Below, piece by piece: positions 35,074 through 44,454 of a stretch of DNA of 64,000 bases (its first letter is position 1; every line of letters begins with the position of its first letter). The notes beneath the pieces were generated by a model. It was given only the letters and a program-made list of their open reading frames with translations, was not told where the DNA came from and did not search any database. This DNA is from Aquimarina brevivitae (GTDB lineage: Bacteria; Bacteroidota; Bacteroidia; Flavobacteriales; Flavobacteriaceae), in assembly GCF_004216895.1 (NCBI RefSeq), contig NZ_SGXE01000001.1:992001-1056000 (forward strand), given 5' to 3'. Both the position numbers and the translations under genes were made by a program.

Positions 35074-35913
35074 TTAAAAAGTAATTCCTAAACCTGCGGT
35101 AATTAACGAAAAATCCTCATTACCTATTTTTAGGTGTTCAAACCCTCCAAAAAAAGTAAGGTTACGATAATGGTAATTTAGTAAAGGTGTAATTCTTAAA
35201 ATATCTTCATCATTAATAAAAGATTGATTTAAGGTAAGCTCTAGACTCAGCGGTCGTGCAATAAATGCTTCAGCTCCCAGACCATAAGCAAAACCACCAT
35301 GATCTACGAAACCATCTGCATAGGTGAAGCCAAGACCCCACCACAAATTGAATTTTTCAGTACGTACACGATGGTATTTACCAAGAAACGTATATAAAGC
35401 AAAACTATTTTTTTCAAAATTAACGCTTTCTTCCCATAATTGAAGGTAATTAAATTCTACACTCATTCTTGGGATAAAGTGAAAATCAAAATTGAAATGG
35501 TTACCATAAAGCTTGCCATTTTCTGCTACAAAACGAGAATTAATATGAAAATTCATTAAACTAGCATCATCCCCCCATTCATAGGTAAAATTTCCTTTTT
35601 TTGCACTGTGATAGGGATATTTGGTCAAATGTGCAGTACTGGCTGCGTGTTCTTTTTCTTCAGGCATTTCGATCAATAGGCCGTATGTTGCCCCAAAAGC
35701 TATTTTGATAATAGCCGTAACAAAAAATTCTGTTATACCGGTGTTACTATTAGAGGAGTTACTATTGCTGTTTCGAGAATACCTGGATCTGGGCGGATGA
35801 TCCTCCTTTTCTTCTTTTTGAAGACTTTTTTGGGCTCGATCTAATTTGCCCTGTGCATTGATAGTTTGTGAAATAGTTAGTAATGCTACTATGAGCAATA
35901 ATTTGTGATTCAT
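35074..35913 (-). CDS. exported protein, probable outer-membrane beta-barrel
   Basis: This is a 279-residue protein with a signal peptide (residues 1-20, ending TINAQGK). A low-complexity serine/asparagine linker (about 45-60) follows, then a region of alternating strands with many aromatic residues that ends in TAGLGITF, a terminal phenylalanine typical of barrels. I do not recognise a family. It is a single gene flanked by intergenic spacers of 129 and 213 bases with no obvious regulatory motif on its side. Confidence 0.6.
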   Translation of the reverse strand: MNHKLLLIVALLTISQTINAQGKLDRAQKSLQKEEKEDHPPRSRYSRNSNSNSSNSNTGITEFFVTAIIKIAFGATYGLLIEMPEEKEHAASTAHLTKYPYHSAKKGNFTYEWGDDASLMNFHINSRFVAENGKLYGNHFNFDFHFIPRMSVEFNYLQLWEESVNFEKNSFALYTFLGKYHRVRTEKFNLWWGLGFTYADGFVDHGGFAYGLGAEAFIARPLSLELTLNQSFINDEDILRITPLLNYHYRNLTFFGGFEHLKIGNEDFSLITAGLGITF

Positions 35914-36055
35914 GTGAGTAATTTGTGTTTTAGGTATATACTATTTATTTAAAACAGTAGCCGTCCATCATAAATTATGCCAATACCCATTGCAAAAGCC
36001 GATTAAAGTATAAATCAATTCGATTTTGGTGTTTTATTATCTTAACTTTTAGAAC

Positions 36056-36087
36056 TATCTTTGCATTTAGATTTAATCTAGATTAAA
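36056..36087 (+). promoter_or_regulatory. promoter with palindromic operator upstream of the Mrp/NifU genes
   Basis: TATCTTTG at 36056-36063 is a TAnnTTTG -7 element. Directly downstream, at the predicted transcription start, is a 13-bp palindrome TAGATTTAATCTA (36068-36080). It overlaps a perfect 16-bp palindrome TTTAATCTAGATTAAA (36072-36087). The position suggests a repressor site; an Rrf2/IscR-like iron-sulfur sensor would fit the genes but is inference. Confidence 0.55.
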
Positions 36088-36126
36088 GTAACTAGAAGAA
36101 TTATAGAAAAAGAAAATAGTCATTTG

Positions 36127-37272
36127 ATGAAGTTAGAAAAAGCCGAAATATTAAAAGCCTTAGAAACCATAACTGTAGCCGGAGAAGGTAAAAACATGGT
36201 GGAGAGCGGTGCTGTAAAAAACGTGATTACTTTTGGTGATGAGGTTATTGTTGATTTGGTATTGAATACTCCTGCTTTGCATATAAAAAAGAGAGCAGAA
36301 GTTGATGTGCTCAAGGTGATACAGGAAAAGGTTTATGAAAAGGCTAAGGTGAAGGTGAATGTGAAAGTGGATGCTCCGGCAACTGATAGTAAAACGCCTA
36401 AGAACGAAATTAAAGGGAAACCGATTCCAGGAATTAAAAATATTATTGCGGTAGCTTCTGGTAAAGGTGGGGTAGGTAAATCTACCGTCACCGCAAATTT
36501 AGCAGTCACCCTTGCTAAAATGGGATTTTCAGTTGGTTTGCTAGATGCTGATATTTATGGCCCTTCTGGTCCTATAATGTTTGATGTAGAGCGCGAGAGA
36601 CCGTTATCTGTAAAAGTAGGTAATGCATCTAAGATGAAGCCTATCGAAAATTATGGCGTTAAAATACTATCCATTGGATTCTTTACCAAACCCAATCAAG
36701 CTGTGATTTGGAGAGGTCCTATGGCTGCGAAAGCACTGAATCAAATGATCTTTGATGCCGCTTGGGGAGAATTGGACTTTTTATTGATTGATTTACCACC
36801 AGGTACAGGAGATATCCATCTTTCGATTATGCAATCCTTGCCAATAACGGGTGCTGTAGTAGTAAGTACACCGCAGAACGTAGCATTAGCGGATGCCCGA
36901 AAAGGAGTTGCAATGTTTCAGCAAGAAAGTATCAATGTTCCTGTTTTAGGGATTATTGAAAATATGGCGTATTTCACACCAGATGAATTGCCTAATAATA
37001 AATATTACATCTTTGGTAAGGAAGGTGCAAAAAATTTAGCAGAAGACCTTGAGGTTCCATTCCTTGGAGAAATCCCTTTGGTGCAAAGTATCCGAGAGGC
37101 GGGAGATATAGGTAGACCAGCTGCCCTGCAAACAGCTACACCTATAGAAAAGGCTTTTGAAGATATTACTAAAGAGGTAGTGCAAGAAGTAGTAGCGCGA
37201 AACGAAAATTTACCTCCGACTGAGGCTATTAAAATAACAACCATGGCAGGGTGTTCTGCTGTTAAAAAATAA
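36127..37272 (+). CDS. Mrp/ApbC-family iron-sulfur cluster carrier ATPase
   Basis: P-loop NTPase that carries and transfers Fe-S clusters in the cytosol. An N-terminal MIP18/DUF59-like domain (residues 1-90) precedes the Walker A deviant motif VASGKGGVGKSTVTANLAVT (about 103-122). The Mrp signature DLPPGTGDIHLS lies near residue 220. The expected CxxC pair is not evident; a lone cysteine is in the C-terminal MAGCSAVKK. The ATG at 36127 is preferred over the adjacent in-frame TTG. The NifU-domain gene follows after 4 bases, supporting a joint role. Confidence 0.93.
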   Translation: MKLEKAEILKALETITVAGEGKNMVESGAVKNVITFGDEVIVDLVLNTPALHIKKRAEVDVLKVIQEKVYEKAKVKVNVKVDAPATDSKTPKNEIKGKPIPGIKNIIAVASGKGGVGKSTVTANLAVTLAKMGFSVGLLDADIYGPSGPIMFDVERERPLSVKVGNASKMKPIENYGVKILSIGFFTKPNQAVIWRGPMAAKALNQMIFDAAWGELDFLLIDLPPGTGDIHLSIMQSLPITGAVVVSTPQNVALADARKGVAMFQQESINVPVLGIIENMAYFTPDELPNNKYYIFGKEGAKNLAEDLEVPFLGEIPLVQSIREAGDIGRPAALQTATPIEKAFEDITKEVVQEVVARNENLPPTEAIKITTMAGCSAVKK

Positions 37273-37276
37273 GACG

Positions 37277-37516
37277 ATGACATCAGAAGAGTTACGTATA
37301 AATGTAGAAAAAGCATTGGATGAAATCAGACCATTTTTGCAAAGTGATGGTGGGGATATTTCATTGATCTCTATTGAAGATGATAAAAGGGTTAAAGTCC
37401 AGTTAGAAGGCGCCTGTGTAGGTTGTAGTGTTAATCAAATGACCTTAAAATCTGGTGTAGAGATGACCATCAAAAAGCACGCTCCTCAAATTGAAGAGGT
37501 GCTTAATGTGGAGTAA
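37277..37516 (+). CDS. NifU C-terminal domain iron-sulfur scaffold
   Basis: This is a 79-residue single-domain NifU-like (Nfu) protein. The cluster-binding CxxC is in EGACVGCSVNQMTLKSGVE, and RPFLQSDGGDISLISIED at residues 16-33 is the family signature. It can hold a [4Fe-4S] cluster at a dimer interface and pass it to apo-proteins. Co-transcription with the Mrp-type ATPase four bases upstream supports a cluster-delivery pair. The length is that of minimal Nfu proteins. Confidence 0.92.
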   Translation: MTSEELRINVEKALDEIRPFLQSDGGDISLISIEDDKRVKVQLEGACVGCSVNQMTLKSGVEMTIKKHAPQIEEVLNVE

Positions 37517-37536
37517 CACTTTTATTTTTAAAAGTA

Positions 37537-38427
37537 TTATATAAAATCAGTAAGTCTTTGAGGTCCTTCTAAAGGAATTCTAATAATTTTTAATACACCA
37601 TCCTCTGTGGTAGCAATTTGCCATTTGATAAGCGAGATTGCTCCATTTTCAATTTCCATACCTGTAATAGATCTGGGATGTACACAACTACCATCGTTAA
37701 ATAGCAAAGGCTCTCCAACTTCTGGAAAACGAGGTCTATGCGTATGCCCGATCACCGTAAATTGATTATTATTCTGTAAAATCCATTTTTTAAGCCGTCT
37801 TTCTACCTTTATGGTTTCTTTAAAATTTTGAGCTGGGCTAGTAGGATCAGATATACCGATTACCTGAAGTGGTTTCCAGAGTACACGTACTAAAAATCGG
37901 TGCAATCGCCAACCCACATAATTCATAAAGTCGGCTTGATGCCCGTGAAGCAGAAATAGTTGCTGTTGTGTCTCTGTATGTTTTAATAGGATGGCTTCTT
38001 GATACTCAATACCAGGGAAAAGAGGTAACTTTTTACCGGTTTTATGATCAAAAAAATAGCTCAATGTTTTTTTTACATATTTTGGGTCTCTATACACCAT
38101 ATCGTGGTTCCCCCAGATCATATGCAGTCGGTTTTCTTGATAAAAACGCTGTAGTAGACCGTAGACATCTTTATGGGCCCTAAAAATGGTCTTGAAACTT
38201 AAATTTTCCCAAAGTTCGTCGCCATCTCCTAATTCACAATAGGTAAAACCTTCATTATAATAATGTTTTAAAGCGTGATAGTAGATATTTCTATTGTTGG
38301 CAAAATCGTCTGCAAAGCTGTTATCACCTCTATGACAATCACTAAAAAGTACAAACTTTGAATTATCATTAAAAGGAACAACTAAGGCATTTTTATAAGC
38401 TCTATCTAATCGATATTTGTGAAACAT
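37537..38427 (-). CDS. metallophosphoesterase (LpxH-like)
   Basis: This is a 296-residue calcineurin-like phosphoesterase. Metal-binding motifs in order are FSDCHRGDN (about residues 29-37), GDGDELWENL, WGNHDMVYR, LLHGHQADF and IGHTHRPRFPE. The overall arrangement resembles UDP-2,3-diacylglucosamine pyrophosphatase and related enzymes, but it is longer and ends in an extra strand-rich tail. The substrate is therefore left open. It is a single gene converging on the NifU gene with about 20 bases between them. Confidence 0.8.
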   Translation of the reverse strand: MFHKYRLDRAYKNALVVPFNDNSKFVLFSDCHRGDNSFADDFANNRNIYYHALKHYYNEGFTYCELGDGDELWENLSFKTIFRAHKDVYGLLQRFYQENRLHMIWGNHDMVYRDPKYVKKTLSYFFDHKTGKKLPLFPGIEYQEAILLKHTETQQQLFLLHGHQADFMNYVGWRLHRFLVRVLWKPLQVIGISDPTSPAQNFKETIKVERRLKKWILQNNNQFTVIGHTHRPRFPEVGEPLLFNDGSCVHPRSITGMEIENGAISLIKWQIATTEDGVLKIIRIPLEGPQRLTDFI

Positions 38428-38501
38428 AGCTAAGCTTTACTTCCCTGAGTTGAGGAAGTAAATTTAGTTAAATGTATAAAATTACAAAGTTGCATACTAG
38501 T

Positions 38502-39251
38502 TTATCGATGCATTTGATCAAGGATTTCGATAATTTCAGTTTTTTTGCGAACAGACACGGGTATATTTTCGCCATTTTTTAGCAGTAGGTATCCACCATC
38601 ACTCTTAATGAATGCACTGATGCATTGCAGATTGACGAGGTGACTTTGATGCACCCTTAAAAACTGATAGTTCTTCAACATATCTGCAAAATACTTTAAG
38701 GTCTTGGTTACAAAAACCTTTTGTCCATCCTTTAGATAAAATATGGTATTATTACTATCCGATTCACAGCGTATGATGTCATCTAGATTAACAATTATAA
38801 TTTTATCAAGCGTGTGCAATGAGATTTTATCAGGTTTTTGCTCCGGAGAGGTAAGCGTATCTTTTAAAATGCTTAAGCGTTCTCTGTTGGGCTGAATTTG
38901 TTCTTTAGCTCGGCTTATCGCCTCGGATAGCTCTTGACTAGAGTAGGGCTTTAATACATAATCTATGGCGGCAAAGCGAAAGGCTCGTATCGCAAACTCA
39001 TCACTGGCAGTAACAAATATTATTTTTGATTTGAGATCTGGGAAAATTTCAAGAATATCGAATCCTGTTCCATCACCGAGCATGATATCTAAGAAAAGTA
39101 TGTCTGGCTGTTCATTTCTCAATGTTTTGGCAGCTTCAACCACACTCTGAGCGGTATTGATTATTTTTAAGTCTGGGTGATTAGCTTCAAGATCACTTTT
39201 AAGCAATTGAAGCGCATCGGGCATATCTTCAACAATTACAGCAGTAAGCAT
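38502..39251 (-). CDS. LytTR-family response regulator
   Basis: This is a 249-residue regulator. The receiver domain has ED at 8-9, phospho-acceptor Asp55 (ILFLDIMLGDGTG) and lysine in VLKPY. A LytTR DNA-binding domain from about residue 140 has IIRCESDSNNTIFYLKDG and FLRVHQSHLVNL. It lies three bases downstream of its histidine kinase partner. Targets are unknown; LytTR sites are too degenerate to call here. Confidence 0.92.
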   Translation of the reverse strand: MLTAVIVEDMPDALQLLKSDLEANHPDLKIINTAQSVVEAAKTLRNEQPDILFLDIMLGDGTGFDILEIFPDLKSKIIFVTASDEFAIRAFRFAAIDYVLKPYSSQELSEAISRAKEQIQPNRERLSILKDTLTSPEQKPDKISLHTLDKIIIVNLDDIIRCESDSNNTIFYLKDGQKVFVTKTLKYFADMLKNYQFLRVHQSHLVNLQCISAFIKSDGGYLLLKNGENIPVSVRKKTEIIEILDQMHR

Positions 39252-39254
39252 AAT

Positions 39255-42200
39255 TTAATAGTCTGTTAGTAATGGGATTTTAAATTCAATTTGGGTTCCT
39301 TTTATAATTTGATCCTCTACGATCTCCTTCATAACCAAAGTATTTTTGCCGGCAATAGACTCTAATCGTTCTCTTGTTACTGTAAGTGCCATAGATTGAT
39401 GGTCTGTTTTTGTTTTTTCTTTCTTTTTTTGCGAAGTAAATATACCTGGTCCATTATCTTCAACGCTACAAACCAAGAAATCGTCTTCGGCACGGAATTT
39501 TATCTTTAAAAGACCTTCGCCTTCACCTTTTAAAATACCGTGGCGAACAGCATTTTCTACAAAGGGTTGAATCAACATTGGAGGTATCAAAATTTCTTCA
39601 GGATCTATGTCCAAATCTAAGGATATTTGATATTTAAAAGGTTTATTAGACATTAATTTTTCGATTTCTACGTAATGTTGAATCGTTTTCATTTCTTGAT
39701 CCAGGGTGATGTAATCTTTTCTTGAATTATATAGGGTTTCTCTAAGTAAAGTGGCAAAAGTGTTTATGGTGGTTTTCATTTTTACCGGATTACTAGTACT
39801 CATTGCCTTAATACCATTTAGAGCATTAAATATAAAATGCGGATTCATTTGTAATCGCAATGCTTTTTGTTCTAAGGAAAGTAAGTGATTTTGCATTTCT
39901 AAGCGTTTTTTCTCCTCTTGATTCTTTTTCTTAAATCTTCTTACGGATGAAAAAGTAATAAGGGCAATCAGTAACACAATACCTCCAAGCACGGACCATT
40001 GAAACCAGGTTTTTTTATAGATTGGACTATCAATAAAAAAATGAAAGGTTATAGGGTCACTTTCTTTATAGCGAAAGTTTCGGGATTGAGCAGAAAAAAC
40101 GTGCGGCCCATAGGCTAAGCCTGCAAAATTTTGTTTACTTTCTGAACTCCAGGGACTCCACTCCGAATTATTTAATTTATAGCGATACTTTATATCACCA
40201 GGATGATCCAGGTCTATGGTTTTATACGAAAATGAAAGCTCGGTTTGTTTTGGACTTAACTTTAGTACATGGTTGTCCTTTGCCCAGGCATTAACATTTA
40301 TACTATCGATACTACTGTAAGAGACTTCAATGTTTTCAAAGAAAATCTGAGGTTTAATGGCTTCTTTTGTAGAGGTAACCGGATGATATTTGGTTAGTCC
40401 ATAAATCGCACCAAACCATAAATTTCCTCGATTGTCATTGATAGATGCGTTAAGGCAGGTTTCAATTCCTAGAAAACCATCATTTCTACCAAAATGGTAA
40501 ATATCCAATATGGTATTATCTGAATCTAGTTCTATCTTGTCGACGCCTTTTTCACTACCTACCCAAAGATTACCCACATCATCAAAAACCATTTGATAAA
40601 TATTATTGGAGTAGAGTTCTTTATTTCCCTTAATTTTTTTGAAGGCTACATTTTTATTCAAATCTGAGTAATAGATTCCTCTGCCTCCTGTACCGAGATA
40701 TAGGTAGTCGTTATGAATTAGAAGCGAATTAATTGCCGTCTTTTGATTAATGATATTTCCTAAGTGGTTGACCTTGTCATTTTCGATATACCCCAAATGG
40801 CCATTCTGGGTGGCGTACCAAATTTTATTATCCGGAGCCAAAATCATATGGCTCATCTGCAAATCTTTAATACCATTCCTGGAGCCAAATTTCTTTACTT
40901 TACGTAATCGTTTTCTTTTGAGATCATATTGAAAACGAAGAATACCAGTAGAGTAGGTTGCTGCCCATACCGTGTCACCTTGTACAACTAGGGTTCGTAT
41001 CCAGTCTGAAGGTAATCCTGTATCGCTGTCGATAAGGTGATTTTTAAAAGAGGTAACCTGAACTGTATCTGTAAGAACTTCGAATTCTTGCTGCTCGGGT
41101 ACGGTCCGTATCGTGTCGATAGCAATACTATCTTTAACGATTCTTTGTTTGAAAAGAATACCTTTTCCATCGGTACCTGCCCAGATATTACCAGAGGTAT
41201 CACTAGTAATGGTTTTAATTTTTATTTCTGCTAAACGATCATCTTGCGGTATGTGAAAAATACCGGTAGAATCAATTTTTACTAAACCGGCTTCAGAATT
41301 AGAAGCCCAAATTTCATCATTTACTGCATGTACAGCGTATACTCGATCTCCTTTGAGACCATTATTTTCGTCAAAATGGATAAAGTTATTTTCAAAATAT
41401 TTATATAAACCGCCACCTGAGGTTGCTATCCATATATTTGATTGTCGATCTATGATGGTTTTTCGGATATGAGATACTTTAAGGCCATTTTTCTTGCCGA
41501 TTGTTCCGGATTGATTTAATGTATTGAGATGTATAATCACAATACCTTGACTATCCGTAGCAAGCCATAACTCATCTTTATAATGGACCGTCATATGATT
41601 GATAGAACTGGTATTGTATATCCAATCGTTACCGTAAGATTTTCCTTTAGTTTGAATGGTCAGGATACCAATATCAACCGCTGCAGTGTACAATACGTCA
41701 TTGTGGATAGAAGCGGCCGTAAAGTTAAATGCACTGTGTCTTGCTAAAATTTTGGAATCATTGGTCAATTCACTGAACTTCCATAACCCTTTATTACTTG
41801 CAATCCAATAGAGTTTACCATCATATACAATGTCATTGATAATACTAGTGTTGAGATTGGGATTGAGATTTAGTTTTTGTAAGCCTTCATTCTTGTTAAA
41901 TTGATATAAACCAATATTGGTAGCTAAGAGTATCTTATTATTGAGGCGTATGATTTTATTAATCTTGGGGCCTTCTACATTATGAAAATGTTGTTTATAT
42001 TTAATCGAAAGTCCTCTTCGGGTTCCTATAAAGAGCGAATCATTGCGCTGTGCTAAGGAGAAGATATAATTAGAGAGCAGTCCGTCTTCTTCGTTCCATA
42101 CTTTAAATTCTTCGCCATTAAATCTACTAAGGCCACCTCCTTGTGTACCAAGCCAAAGGTATCCTTTTTCATCCTGAAGCATATCAAAAACCTGAGATTG

Positions 42201-42314
42201 AGGCAGACCATCCTCTAGTGTATAGCTCTGTAATTGATTACTTTGTCCTGAAACTAGTACAGGAGCAATTACGATGGAAATAACGAAAATATACCGCGTT
42301 AAGAACTGGATCAT
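39255..42314 (-). CDS. large propeller-type sensor histidine kinase (LytS-like kinase core)
   Basis: This is a 1019-residue membrane sensor. After a signal peptide (1-23), a run of two-component-regulator propeller repeats fills about residues 25-640 (for example KGYLWLGTQGGGLSRFNGEEF and NIWIATSGGGLYKYFENNF). A Y_Y_Y domain (about 690-760) and one membrane helix (about 770-790) follow. The kinase core is of the LytS type: LRLQMNPHFIFNALNGIKAM with the phospho-histidine, then an HATPase with NAVRHGI and DNGPGI. Unlike hybrid propeller kinases it has no receiver domain; that is the separate LytTR gene downstream. Confidence 0.92.
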   Translation of the reverse strand: MIQFLTRYIFVISIVIAPVLVSGQSNQLQSYTLEDGLPQSQVFDMLQDEKGYLWLGTQGGGLSRFNGEEFKVWNEEDGLLSNYIFSLAQRNDSLFIGTRRGLSIKYKQHFHNVEGPKINKIIRLNNKILLATNIGLYQFNKNEGLQKLNLNPNLNTSIINDIVYDGKLYWIASNKGLWKFSELTNDSKILARHSAFNFTAASIHNDVLYTAAVDIGILTIQTKGKSYGNDWIYNTSSINHMTVHYKDELWLATDSQGIVIIHLNTLNQSGTIGKKNGLKVSHIRKTIIDRQSNIWIATSGGGLYKYFENNFIHFDENNGLKGDRVYAVHAVNDEIWASNSEAGLVKIDSTGIFHIPQDDRLAEIKIKTITSDTSGNIWAGTDGKGILFKQRIVKDSIAIDTIRTVPEQQEFEVLTDTVQVTSFKNHLIDSDTGLPSDWIRTLVVQGDTVWAATYSTGILRFQYDLKRKRLRKVKKFGSRNGIKDLQMSHMILAPDNKIWYATQNGHLGYIENDKVNHLGNIINQKTAINSLLIHNDYLYLGTGGRGIYYSDLNKNVAFKKIKGNKELYSNNIYQMVFDDVGNLWVGSEKGVDKIELDSDNTILDIYHFGRNDGFLGIETCLNASINDNRGNLWFGAIYGLTKYHPVTSTKEAIKPQIFFENIEVSYSSIDSINVNAWAKDNHVLKLSPKQTELSFSYKTIDLDHPGDIKYRYKLNNSEWSPWSSESKQNFAGLAYGPHVFSAQSRNFRYKESDPITFHFFIDSPIYKKTWFQWSVLGGIVLLIALITFSSVRRFKKKNQEEKKRLEMQNHLLSLEQKALRLQMNPHFIFNALNGIKAMSTSNPVKMKTTINTFATLLRETLYNSRKDYITLDQEMKTIQHYVEIEKLMSNKPFKYQISLDLDIDPEEILIPPMLIQPFVENAVRHGILKGEGEGLLKIKFRAEDDFLVCSVEDNGPGIFTSQKKKEKTKTDHQSMALTVTRERLESIAGKNTLVMKEIVEDQIIKGTQIEFKIPLLTDY

Positions 42315-42418
42315 TGAAGCAAATTCTGGTCTTTACAAATATAATCAACACAATTATAATTTACCGCGTATAACAAGAAAGATCGGTAAGGATAGTTGAG
42401 TTATCGCTATAAATGTAA

Positions 42419-42580
42419 TCAGAATGTGATCAATGATATCAACGTTTCTTTATAACTGATTAAGGTATTATTTCGACTTTGTAAAAATAGTATCCCAAGA
42501 AACAGGAGTACGCAATAAACTAAAATAATAGAATTGAAGAAGTACTCCTTTGTTTGTGGATTAATAACTTGTGATTGCAT
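42419..42580 (-). CDS. possible 53-residue single-span membrane protein
   Basis: An open frame starting MQSQVINPQTKEYF has one clear membrane helix (IILVYCVLLFLGILFL) and a polar tail. It overlaps the last 20 bases of the upstream 187-residue gene, as co-translated genes often do. No family is recognised. The frame could equally be chance, but the strongly hydrophobic helix makes it worth listing. Confidence 0.3.
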   Translation of the reverse strand: MQSQVINPQTKEYFFNSIILVYCVLLFLGILFLQSRNNTLISYKETLISLITF

Positions 42581-43124
42581 TTGTTTTTGAAAGGTCATAG
42601 GTAGATCCATTCCAGGAGTAACTTTGTTTAAGATTGACATATTTAACTTTAGCTTGTTCTGTATAAAAGGTTTGGGTTTTTAAGATATTGGCTTCAATAC
42701 CATATTCTTGACCAGGAAAAATATATTGATAATCCATGTCAGCATTCTGGCAATATACATTCTTAACTTGTGGAAGTTCTATAACCTCTCCTGAGGTATT
42801 CACCAAAAAGTAATAGGCATCTACGTACGCACAACAGGCTAGGTATTCTACCTCTACTTTAATTACTTCAGAGACCCCTTTTAAGCCGGGGTTCTCTAAA
42901 GTAGTTACAAAAATATCTTCAAAAAGTTCTGTGTCGTTGATGGTTAGTGTTGACATCACTTTTTGATCTTTTTCAGCATTCAAAATATGAAATGTGTAAA
43001 CCTGTTTTTGGTCTTGGTCAGAGATATGAGTGCTTACCAAGTACCGACTTGAATGTTGAAATTGATTCTGAGCTATTATCCACTGAAAGCAGAGCAGCAC
43101 ACAGATAAAGATATTTCTTTTCAT
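42561..43124 (-). CDS. unidentified secreted protein
   Basis: This is a 187-residue protein with a signal peptide (residues 1-18, ending WIIAQ). The rest is predicted mostly beta, with a notable EYLACCAYVDAYYFLV segment (adjacent cysteines) near residue 100. I recognise no family. It stands alone apart from a possible overlapping small membrane-protein gene at its 3' end, and lies upstream of the propeller sensor kinase gene on the same strand. Confidence 0.6.
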   Translation of the reverse strand: MKRNIFICVLLCFQWIIAQNQFQHSSRYLVSTHISDQDQKQVYTFHILNAEKDQKVMSTLTINDTELFEDIFVTTLENPGLKGVSEVIKVEVEYLACCAYVDAYYFLVNTSGEVIELPQVKNVYCQNADMDYQYIFPGQEYGIEANILKTQTFYTEQAKVKYVNLKQSYSWNGSTYDLSKTNAITSY

Positions 43125-43322
43125 AGTAATTTATTTTGAGGTTGGCTATTCACCTCTATAAAAGTAATTACTTCATCTGCTTTAATTTAGCACGTTCTAG
43201 AATTCGTAATGAGTAATCTAGAATTCGTAAAAAGGGTTGAATTCAGTTATTTATTTAATCTGTAACTGTTCGTGAAAATAGGTGCTCTATCAATTTTAAA
43301 GGCCGCAGAATTATAAATGAGA

Positions 43323-43595
43323 CTAACGTTTAATTTCAAAGCTTGTAAAGTCTTTCAGGCCATCCTCTTTCTTCTTCACATCAGCGACGAGCGCAAATTC
43401 TGGACCTTGATGACACCATTCTACTAATTTGTTTAATTGAGCTTCTGCACCTTCGGCCTCGATATATACATTACCATTATCTAAATTTTGCACATAACCA
43501 ACAAGGCCTAACTGGTCCGCAGTTTCTTTAGTGCTTTTGCGATACCAAACTCCCTGTACTTTTCCGGTAATGGTGATATTGTAATGTTTAGTCAT
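43323..43595 (-). CDS. acyP: acylphosphatase
   Basis: Small cytosolic enzyme hydrolysing carboxyl-phosphate bonds. The 90-residue length and the motif GKVQGVWYRKSTKETADQLG (with the catalytic arginine) are diagnostic. So is GLVGYVQNLDNGNVYIEAEG (with the catalytic asparagine). Ending TSFEIKR is also typical. It appears to be a single gene; no partner suggests a specific substrate. Confidence 0.95.
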   Translation of the reverse strand: MTKHYNITITGKVQGVWYRKSTKETADQLGLVGYVQNLDNGNVYIEAEGAEAQLNKLVEWCHQGPEFALVADVKKKEDGLKDFTSFEIKR

Positions 43596-43812
43596 GAGGT
43601 AATACTTGGTTAAGGCTTAAAGATACTAAGATCAGCTTGCTTATTAAAATAGGGAGCACTTATTTTTACCGATAAATCGATTTGTTTTATACTAGTCATA
43701 TCATTAAAAAATGTTAAAAATTAATGTTATTTTAACAAATTTTATAGTATCTTTTATGTGTATTTAGAATACAGCAACAACAAACCATAGACAACCTAAC
43801 ACACACAAACCA

Positions 43813-44451
43813 TTGAAAAATTCAGTTGTTATTGTAGAAGATCACGCGCTTTTTTCGCAAGCTTTGACCTCTTTGGTCAATAGTTTGGTGCAATATGAAG
43901 TGTTGTTTACTGTAAAAAATGGGGCAGCATTATTAAAATCTTTGAAAAAGCAAACGGTACTTCCAGATATTATATTAATGGACATAATTGTACCTGCATA
44001 TGATGGTTTGGAAACAATCAGTGCCTTAAAAATACAGTATCCAAGAATAAAAGTTTTGGTGCTTTCAAAATTTGAGAATAAAAAAATTATTCTCAAAACC
44101 ATACTTGCTGGTGCCAAGGGGTACTTGCCAAAGGATGCAGAAAAAGGGCTATTGAGAAAGGCATTAATTGAATTACAAGATAAAGGGTTCTTTCATACCA
44201 AAGAAGTAGCCGAATTATTGATCGGTGCCTTGCACCCTGCTACCAAAAGTGAGGTGGAATTAAAAGATCGTGAGCTAGAGTTTGTCAAACAAGCCTGCAC
44301 AGAAAAAACCTATAAAGAAATTGCCCAAGATATGTGTGTTAGCCCGAAGACCATTGAAGGATATCGGGATGCTATTTTTGAGAAACTAAACCTTAAAAAT
44401 CGCACAGGTATGGTACTCTATGCCATCAAAAATCATATTTTTAGTCCCTAG
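43813..44451 (+). CDS. NarL/LuxR-family response regulator
   Basis: This is a 212-residue regulator with an N-terminal receiver (ED at 9-10, phospho-acceptor Asp57 in DIILMDIIVP) and a C-terminal LuxR-type helix-turn-helix (about 150-208: LKDRELEFVKQACTEKTYKEIAQDMCVSPKTIEGYR). The start appears to be TTG, since no ATG lies between it and upstream stops and the first strand is otherwise lost. There is no kinase next to it, so it is an orphan within this window. It converges on the POT-like transporter gene. Confidence 0.88.
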   Translation: MKNSVVIVEDHALFSQALTSLVNSLVQYEVLFTVKNGAALLKSLKKQTVLPDIILMDIIVPAYDGLETISALKIQYPRIKVLVLSKFENKKIILKTILAGAKGYLPKDAEKGLLRKALIELQDKGFFHTKEVAELLIGALHPATKSEVELKDRELEFVKQACTEKTYKEIAQDMCVSPKTIEGYRDAIFEKLNLKNRTGMVLYAIKNHIFSP

Positions 44452-44454
44452 TTA

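Noticed and set aside
42581..42640. Longer version of the small membrane protein overlapping the 187-residue gene.
   Set aside because: The extra N-terminal residues overlap well-supported coding sequence in another frame; only the shorter start was kept, at low confidence.
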